NCBI RefSeq assembly: GCF_032118995.1
Contig: NC_092668.1
Coordinates: 4,939,501 to 5,003,500 of the forward strand
Length of the DNA stretch: 64,000 nt
Source of the DNA: Asterias amurensis
Lineage: Eukaryota > Echinodermata > Asteroidea > Forcipulatida > Asteriidae
Reading direction: 5' to 3'
Both the position numbers and the translations under genes were made by a program. The notes below the pieces were generated by a model that worked only from the letters and a program-made list of their open reading frames with translations, made no database searches and was not told the DNA's origin. This document shows positions 32,201-41,600 of this stretch, piece after piece. The number at the start of each line of letters is the position of its first letter. The first letter of the stretch is position 1.

Positions 32201-35200
32201 TTGTGCGTTGGTTCTCTGCTGTGCCATCAGGGTTTTCCAGACCATCCGGGAAAAATCGATCTTGGCTGTGCTCCGTGGTTATAATGGGTTGATGTGGCTG
32301 GCAGCCAAAGGCGCCCTTGCATGCCTGCTTCTCGAACACGTTGTAGCCGCATCCTTTGCAACTCAGCTCTTACATGTAGCTGCAAGTAAGGATGATTAGC
32401 CCCCCTAAATTATTATTAATGGAATGATACTTGCCCAATGACCAGGGCACTATAAGAACTAGTTATTGTTAGTATTATTATCAATTTTTAGTGGTTTTTT
32501 TGTTTTGTTTTGTTATGGGGTGGGGGGGGGGAGGTTCCCGTTGAACAGAGTTCACATTTCGATCTATAAAGAGCAGGGTTTATACTGTAGCAATGAAACT
32601 GCAGGCAGTCATAAAATGTATGATTCAACCTATAGACTGTGCAAGTCTCGCGCGGATTTGAACTTCCGGGACCATTGTGGTCCCAACCTTATGGAGTTTT
32701 ACGTTGGGGAGATTTTGTTTCGTCCATTACTTTAATTTAATGTAGTTTATGACCATAAAAATGACATATGTTGTTAAAAATGTAATACTAATTAACATCA
32801 TATATAAAAGTAAAAATAAAGTCAACATAATAACGAAGAAAAACCGATATTTAAACTTGACCTCAGGTCAGGTTACTTGGTAAAAATTAAGAACTTGTGC
32901 CCATCTCCGATCACGAAACTTACGAGACGCTTGTTTTCGTCGCGCGGGGTGAAAAGCCTTTTCATTGGTCGTTTAGGCGTCGGCTTCGGTCGGCTTCCTC
33001 TTTAAACTGCGTCATGCGTTTATCTAACGCCCTTGCGACCATCGTGCGTCCGCGTATAAACCAGCTTTTAGTAGTTTCGCATTCGGGCGTAGATTTACAA
33101 AAGGGGTTTCAAAAAATTTAAGATCAAACAAACATCCTTGTCCCAGAGTTTTACTTTTGTCAATAAATAGACTTTAACCGATAATTGTGTATTTGTTTAA
33201 AAAGCTAAAACTAATTTCAACAAGCTCTATAGGGTATTTTTGTTGTTCAGATTCGGCACTAAGAATAAATTAAAGCAAAGATTTGATTCATAACAAAATA
33301 AAGTTCTTAAGTTGTCGTGTTTTCTTGCTCCGGTGCGCGCGAGACTTACACAGTCTATTTGTCCTGGGTGAAACTGCTGATATGTGGAACACTTCACTTT
33401 GTATACTGCACAGACTGAGGGGGTTTCCCTAATACAGTAATACATTTCACAATCCTAGCCACATAAATAAACCACAAAGCTAAACTTGTCAGAGTCCATT
33501 GTGTACTCTTTGTTATCCCCATATTGTTTAATCACTATCGTGGCTGGGAGCCAAAAACAACCTTTGTAATTAAAATCTATTGATTACAGTTTTTCTTTCT
33601 TCATCTGCGGGTGCTTTTTAGGGGAATTCTCACATGACTCATAAAGAAATTTTCACAATAACCTGATTGCAGATGGGGACAATGACTTTGAGGCAATAAC
33701 TCTACATTGAGGCAATGTATAAAGCTTTTTTGAGGTATGGTGGACGTGATTAGGGGTGGACTGTTTGGTTTGGGCATGGAGGAGGTTTGGGTGTACACAG
33801 ACAGATGTGCCCATCAGTGTATCTTAGTGTTGTAGCATTGTGTCCGCCATATCTCAAAAAAAGGCTTGTTGTATTTGGCCTCTAAAAAAAAAGGGGACTG
33901 ACAAAAGTTTAGTTTGGATGATAATCAAGTTCCTTATTTAATAAAAGGTTGTAAAATTTTAAATGTGAACTATGAGTAATGGTGCATCCTTATAATCCTA
34001 TATCCTGGATCCTTGTTTGAAAAATGTGCATACTGCACATTTCACAAAATGTTTTCCTCATGTGGATCCTGTATGTAATATCAATAAACCTTTTCAGCCA
34101 ATCCATTCATGTTAAAGCGCCACACTTCCTGCTAAAGTTCCAAGGTGTGAATTTGCTTCCTCAAATTTGTGTTTTAATTTATTTATTTACACTGGGGAAA
34201 CCTTTCAATGAGCTAACCGAGTTTTAAAAAGCCAAGCCTTAAAATATCTTTTTATAAATCTTTTAAAAAGTATTTTTTTAAATAACACTATCAAAACAAA
34301 TAGAGTTACACAAACAAAATCAAAAGTATTAAAATCTGGAACAACAAGAACTGAGTAAAGGCCAACCCCCCCCCCAAAAAAAAAAAAATAGTAGACAAAA
34401 TAGCTTTCAAATATCATAAAATTTAAGAGTTTAAATGTATTTCAGGGCTAAACAAAACTTTGGCCAACTGAAAACACACAAATTTGTGCCATCTGAAAAC
34501 ACACAAATTTGTGCAACAAAGGTGTTGTATCTTTTTTTTCTTACACCGTCGATGATCAATTGAGTTCAAATTTTCACAGATTTGTTATTTTATGCATACA
34601 TACATGTACTGGGAAACACCAAGTGAGAATACTGGTCCAAGACAATTACCAAACATGGTCCATCAATGCCTTTAACAAGTGACAAAGCAGACTTGTGAAA
34701 TTAAAAACAAGTTCTTCTGGTTACATATTTGGTTTGCATTAACACCATGTGTGTATGTACTTGCCTGGTAGAGTATGTTCTTAAGAGAACTGTCTTTCTT
34801 TATTCTATTACCGCGGAGTAGATTTACGGATGATCTTACGAAACTGCACTACCTTGGGTCAGTTTTTGAATTGGTCTCAACATTTCGACTAGCTTGCTCC
34901 AGTCATCATCAGGAATTGACTCCGCGGCAGTGCAGTTAATTACGACCCTATAAGCTAAAGTAGTAGTCCCAGCTAATGTTCTATACCTCCCACCTTGGTA
35001 GTAGTTTTCAAAAGCAGGACAGTTCTTTTTCAGAACTGAGAAGTCTCCCGAACATTCTTCTGCCTACGTAGTTGTTGAAAATGTTAACGACAAAGTCTGT
35101 CTCTCCTTCATCTCTCTCCATGGGTGGCATGGTTGGCTTGTGTGTTTCAAAGCACTCGCCTCTCACAAAGGTGACCCCGGTTCTATTCCGGGCCAGGGCC

Positions 35201-35563
35201 GTGAATTGGGTTGATGTGGCTGGCAGCCCTAAGGCGCCTTTGCATGACTGCTTCTCGTATACGATGTAGCCGCGTCCTTCAGGGGCCAATTTCATAGAGC
35301 TGCTAAGCACAAAAATTTGCTTAGCATGAAATTGATTGCCTTGATAAAAACAGAATTACCAACCAAATTTCCACATGATTTTCAGGATAAGCAAACAACA
35401 GCTGAATACCTGTAACAAGCAATATGCAACAAATGGAAATTTGGTTGGTTATCCTGTTGTTATCAAGGAAGAAACTTTTGTGTTAAGCAAATTTTTGAGC
35501 TAAGCAGCGCTATGAAATTGGGCCCAGCTCTTAGCTGCGAGTAAGGATGATTAGCCCCTCCAA

Positions 35564-35625
<62 letters not shown>

Positions 35626-38600
35626 CCACACAGGAGACAGCAGAGTATAACCAAATCATCAAGAATTTACAAAAAGACGTCCAGGAGAAAGTTGATCAGA
35701 ATGAAGTACTTGTTGAGAGAATAAAAGAGCTTTGCTCTCAGGACTCGGAGGAAGGAAGTCGAGTCACCGAGCTTCAGTTTCAGGTTGGTCAAATTCTAAA
35801 ATCTTTTATTATTAAAGTTTTTAGAGCAATTTTTAAAGCCATTGGACCTTTTCGGTAAACAGTGTTGTCCAAGGCCTACACTTTGTGTACCACAACTTCT
35901 ATATCAAATAAAAAACCTGTGAAAATTAAGGCTCAATCGGTCATCGGAGTCGGAAGAAAACAACGGAAAAACCCACCCTTGTTTCTGCGCGTTTCGCCGT
36001 GTCATGACATGTGTTTAAAATAGATCCGTAATTCTCGTTAACAAGAATTTGTATTGTTTTGCTGTTTTTTCAAAAAGTAAAGCATCTCATGGAATAATAT
36101 TTCAAGAGAAGTCTTTCACCATTGCCTTCTGTAAACCCTGTAAGTTATTTGTAAATCAGTGAACTTTTTTTTTTTTTTTTTCTGAACCGAAAGGGTCCAA
36201 TTGCTTTAAGTCATTTTTACTTTGTATTAAAAAAAGTACTTAATTGAATCCAAACGTTTTGCAAAATAAAGCAGTTATTCTTCTTCGTATATTTGCTTAG
36301 ACTATTTGTCCCTTTTTTTTACGATCTTAAAAGTATGTATTTTAAAAGTATTTTGAAGTGCTCTCCCGTACTTGTTCGCTAGTTGCAAGTTAAATCACCT
36401 GACGACCAGTCATAGTTATTGCAATGGAATCCAGCTGCAGGCCTGGGGCCAATTTCATAGAGCTGCTTAAGTAAAAAAATTGCTTAAGCACGAAAATAGC
36501 TCGCCTATTTTACACATGTTACTGGCCAAAGTGTCCTGCCATATTGCTTATGACTAGTATTTAGCTGTTGTTTACTTAGCATAACAATTGAGTGGAGTCT
36601 TGGCCGGTAATCTGATTTTACTAAGCAATGAATTTTTTGCTTAAGCAGATCTATGAAATTGGGCCCCGGAATTTCATCTCTGAGAGGGCAAGGTGATTGT
36701 GATTTTGCAACAGGGCACTTACATTTTATAGGAGAATCAAAAAGTCTATGGGAAAGTTTTGGCACTAAGGTTAAGACCTGGGCCCAATTTCATAGAGCTG
36801 CTTAAGCAAAAAATTCTGCTTTTGAAAGCAAAAAATTCCTTGCTTAGTAAAATCAGATTATCGGCCAAGACCCCACTCAATTGTTCTGCTAAGTAAATGA
36901 CAGCTACATGTACATACCAGTCTCAAGCAATGTACATGGCATGAAATTTTGGCCAGTAACATGTGTAAAATAAGCCAGCTATTTCCGTGCTTAAGCACAT
37001 TTGTTGCTTAAGCAGCTCTATGAAATTGGCCCCAGGGGTAATTGAAGCCATTGCCTCCGTGTTATTCCAGGCCTGCAGCTGGCTAGGTACAATGCAAGTG
37101 CAGAGCTGTGTCTTGACAGAGTTGCAACTTTAAGGGACCAGGGGTGGATTTCACAAAGAGTTAGGACCAGTCTTATCTCGAGTTAGGACCAGTTACTCGT
37201 CCTAACTTAGGACCAACGATGCTATTTGTACATTATCTCCGAGGACTAGTCCTAACCCTTCGTGAAATCAACCCCAGTTGTCATTGGTCACAGACATGAT
37301 GGATGCCATTTTCGGTCTTAATGCATCACAACCCAATGGGAGATTTTTAAACTGGCCTTTTTCACAGTAGTGTGCGTGCTCAGACCTACGCACACAATAC
37401 TGAGCATGCGCGCATAGAGTCGCCAAAAAGGACCGTTATGTTTCGCTCGGCCCCAGTGGCCAGTCTATGCAGGACAGCTGGGATGGGCTAATCGCTTGCA
37501 CAGAGTCTTGTTCAGGAGGTACCTCACGTATGCAGTGCATAGAAATATGGTGCAGGGTAAGTGTGATGCTTGATGGGACTGCGCATTGTTAAACCAATGA
37601 CAGTGCATGATACATTTGCCAATCCCAGCGCTTTTAGTTAAAGCAAGGCGCTGGGGTCGAGCAAACCCTTATGTCTGCTGCCGCCAGCATCTCAAGGGTC
37701 TTCTATTGGCAGACTAGTCTGGCGTCCTGTATTCGCCAATGTGTTTTTTGGGGACACAAGTTGGCTTCTAATTGGAAATTGTCAAAACTCTCTTTATGTA
37801 CATACAGCTCTGGGTCAGAGTTGCCAACTCTCCTTGATTCTGCAGAAAGTTTCCTGAAAATAAACCAATCTTTCCATGTTCTGATGAACAAAGTAAATCT
37901 CCCTGATTATGGAAACTTGTTCTCTGTTGTGCAGAATGTAATTCTAAATAATTTATAGAATTGTGAATTGTTTTTGACTGCAAGATGTGAATGGTGGAAG
38001 CTCTGTATGAGATGTGGACTAGTAAAATAACGAGCTTTACTGACCCCGTTTCTGCTGGATTTTATCATTTTGTAGAAAGATAAACTTCAGAAGAGGCTCA
38101 ACCTTGGTCAAGTCATGATTGACACGCTGTCCAAACGGTGTGAGGAGCTGGAAGCCCAAGTCAAGTTGGCGCAGAAACCAAACTGCGATACAATCGATGG
38201 CTCTAAAGTCTCTGGTCTCACGGAAGATACAAAAGAACAAAGTGGCAGCAAAAGCCCCGTCAAGACTGAAGACCAGGTAAAGTTATCAGAGTTTTTAAAA
38301 GAACATTACATAATTGGTTCTTGCTAACCAAACATTTGCTGGCAGTGTAAGCACTTGATGTAATCCACCATATACATGTACATAAACTGACAAACCTGTA
38401 GAAGTTTGAGATTGATCGGCCATCTGGGTCACAAGAAAAAAGTGAAAAATCGATGACACATTTTTGCGATAAACTCCAAACGCAAAGTTAAATTATTTAT
38501 TTCTCATCAAATGTGACACTTAAGGCTAGCATCATCATTAGACCCTGTAAGATTGATGTGAATCTGTGATCTTCACGATTTTGTTTTCTTACCAATTCTT

Positions 38601-41600
38601 TAACGTTCCTTTAACAACAAAAAGATTATTTGAAAAAGGTACATGGTGAACGAGCAAATAGGCTCTTTCTTTAGGAAGCCTGAAAAGCATCTGAAAGCAC
38701 ACAACTTGTGCGACAAAGGTTTTTTTCTTCTTCCATTATTCTCTTAAACTTTGACGACCAATTGAGTTCTAATTTTCACAGTTTTTTTTTTTTATGCATT
38801 TTTTTAGCTACAGCAAGTGAGAAGACTGACGAAAGGTGCCCAGTGCCTTTAAACATTGTAGCCTGGAAATTAATAATTAAAAAATAATTAATAAACAAGA
38901 AATTAATAATAATAATATTGATAATAATATCTTGCTCCTTTACAGATTGGCAGCCAATTTCTCTCCAATGAGCGAAAGAAACACCGACAGCAAGTCCAGC
39001 GTCTGGAAGAGGAACTTCAACTCTTCTCCATTCAGATGGATCAAGTCATGGTCGAGAACAAACAGCTGTTCAAGGATCGCCAGGCAACAGAGAGGCAGAG
39101 AGAGGTAGGGATCAATGTTCCCTCCCCCCCCCACCTCCAAGCACGTCAAGGCCCAATTTCATAGAGCTGCTAAGCAAAACAATTAGCTTAGCATTAAATT
39201 TTTGCCTCGATAAAAGTAAAAAAAATCATCGTAAGACAAATTGTCAGTATCACCATAGTGATTTGCATTGTGACATCACACTGCTGTACTAAGCAACTAC
39301 GATTGCTTTGCAGTTATGATCAATCTTAGCCCCAAAAATCGGCCCCAGGTCTTTCTCCTCCTCACTTGGTGGATTCATTTGCACCCACTTTGTCACTTTT
39401 TTGTTTAAAGCCATTATACACTTTCGGTAAACAGTATTGTCCAAGTCCCACACTTCGTGTATCACAACTTATATATAAAATAACAATCCTGTGGAAATTT
39501 AGGCTCAATCGGACATCGGAGTCGGGAGAAAATAACGGGAAAACCCACTCCTGTTTTCGCGCGTTTCGCCGTGTCAACAAATCCGTAATTCTCGTTAACG
39601 AGAATTTATATTGTTTTAATGTTTTCTCGAACAGTAAAGCATTTCATGGACTAATATTTCAAGAGAAGTCTTTCACCATTACCTTCTGTAAACCCTGAAA
39701 ATTATTTGTAAATCTGTGAACTTTTTTTTTTTTTTTTTCTGTACCGAAAGGGTCCAATGGCTTTAAAACATTTTTATGAGGTACATGTACATGTATCGCC
39801 CAACTCACAGGGCCAGACTGCCACTTCAAGGTGAGGGCTACATTTTACTGATCTGCCCTGTTGGCCAAAATCAGCTGTCACCAGGGGCATGTTGCCCACT
39901 ACTCCTGGGGCTAAAACAGTGTTACCTCTTCACAGTCCAGAAGGATGTAGGCGCCTGGTTGATGGAGCAAAATGCAATACTTTCCTGAACTTTTACGAAG
40001 CAAACCTTACACTTTGACCTACATTGTAGAACCTTCATTTTTCCTTTTGATCGTGGCCGTTACATATTATTTGATAATCAATAATTAATCCTGTCTTATC
40101 TCTAGATTTTCGAGGATCGCTACAACAAGCTCATGGAGACCTTGCAGGCCGTTCAGCAACGACAGCACCAGTGTTCTAACTGTCGCACCCTGGAACAGGA
40201 GCTAGCCAAGGTCAAAGTTGAGTTTGCTGACCTGAAAGAGGTCAATGAACTTGTCTCTGCTCAGGTATGGAAGTGTTTTTTTTTGCAAAATTCATTATAC
40301 AGTTCAGCGGATGGTTTACATCTGCAGGCATGATATTCTTCCTACTTTAGGCACTGGGCACTATGGGTAATTACTCAAAATAGTTGTTAGCATAAAAGCT
40401 TACTTGTTAACGAGCAATGGAGAGCTTTTGATAGCAGAAAAACATTGTGAGAAACGGCCCCCTGTGAAGTAACATAGCTTTTGAAAAAGAAGTAATTTCT
40501 CAGTAAAATATTTGAATTGATTTCGAGACCTTATTATCTTGCAACTTTGAAGTCCAAATGAGTTTAAATTTTAACATGTTTTGTTTTTGTGTGCATTATT
40601 ATGTTGAGATATATACGAAGTGAGAAGACTGGTTTTTGACAATATTATTACCAAAGGTGTCAAGTGTCTAAAAGTCTGACTTCAGAAGCAAAACAAATTG
40701 CATGTAGGGATAAATCTGAAAAAGTGTGATTAAACAGCCGGGACAATTTTCTTAAGCCTACACCATGTACATGTTGGGCAGCCCTAGTACTCAATAATGC
40801 CTTCCGACTTTTTTTCCCCAAGACCAAATATCATGCCTGCATTGTGGACACATAAAAGATATTAATTTTGGTTTTACCAACATACATGGATGTGTGTTAG
40901 CACTGCATACTAAGTACTTTCCCGAGCTGTGTGAAAAAAAAATATCACAGGCATATTACTCAGGTGGGATTGGAACCTACATGTACGACCTTTGCACTTC
41001 TAGAGTAGTGTCATACCAACTAGACCAGCGAGATTGCCTGGTAGCTAGAGAGGCAGTTTGAATCCTATGTATTAGCAGCAGGAACTGCAACGATTTTATA
41101 GACGGAAATTTGCATCAGGGGTAAAGAATATTAATTTTGGGTTTACCCACATAGGACCTACACCATTTGTACACCGATGTGTGGAAGCACTGTATACTCA
41201 GTACTTTCTTGTGGTCTGTGAAGAAAAACTTGTGTCCTCCCCAGTCACTGATTAATTTATATCTCCCTCCACAGATGAAGTTCTTCGAGGAAGATCTGAG
41301 ACAAGAACAGTTAGACATGGAGAATCTGAAGTTGAAGCACACTTTCCACATTGAGCAGTGGAAGAGGAATTGCCAGAAAATGGGGCAACAGGTAAAAACA
41401 AAAACCACTTAATTGGTCCTCCCCTCATGTTGCATCCCGTCACCGTTTGTTCTCATTTCTTTTGCAACTTTTTTTCAAGATACCCTCTTATTGTGATTTC
41501 TTTGTAATACATGTAATAATAGTTCCACAAACTTTATAACACCTAAGAGTGTCTCAAAGCACTCATTATTTTGCTAGGTATACAGAGCTATGTTTGAAAA

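Larger units (their letters stand above)
30948..35633 (+). other. Intron 2 (4.7 kb), SINE- and MITE-rich
   Basis: Named elements inside are listed separately (31015, 31338, 31897, 32108, 32633, 34460, 35125, 35280). Additional contents: (AAC)n at 31203-31222, a G-run near 32518-32531, and 34740-35070, which resembles the repeats at 46430 and 49020. The stretch 33360-34440 shows no gene or repeat that I recognise. Confidence 0.55.

Noticed and set aside
32897..33121. 74-aa frame inside the 725-bp element
   Set aside because: No similarity to a transposase motif and too short. Treated as non-coding interior.
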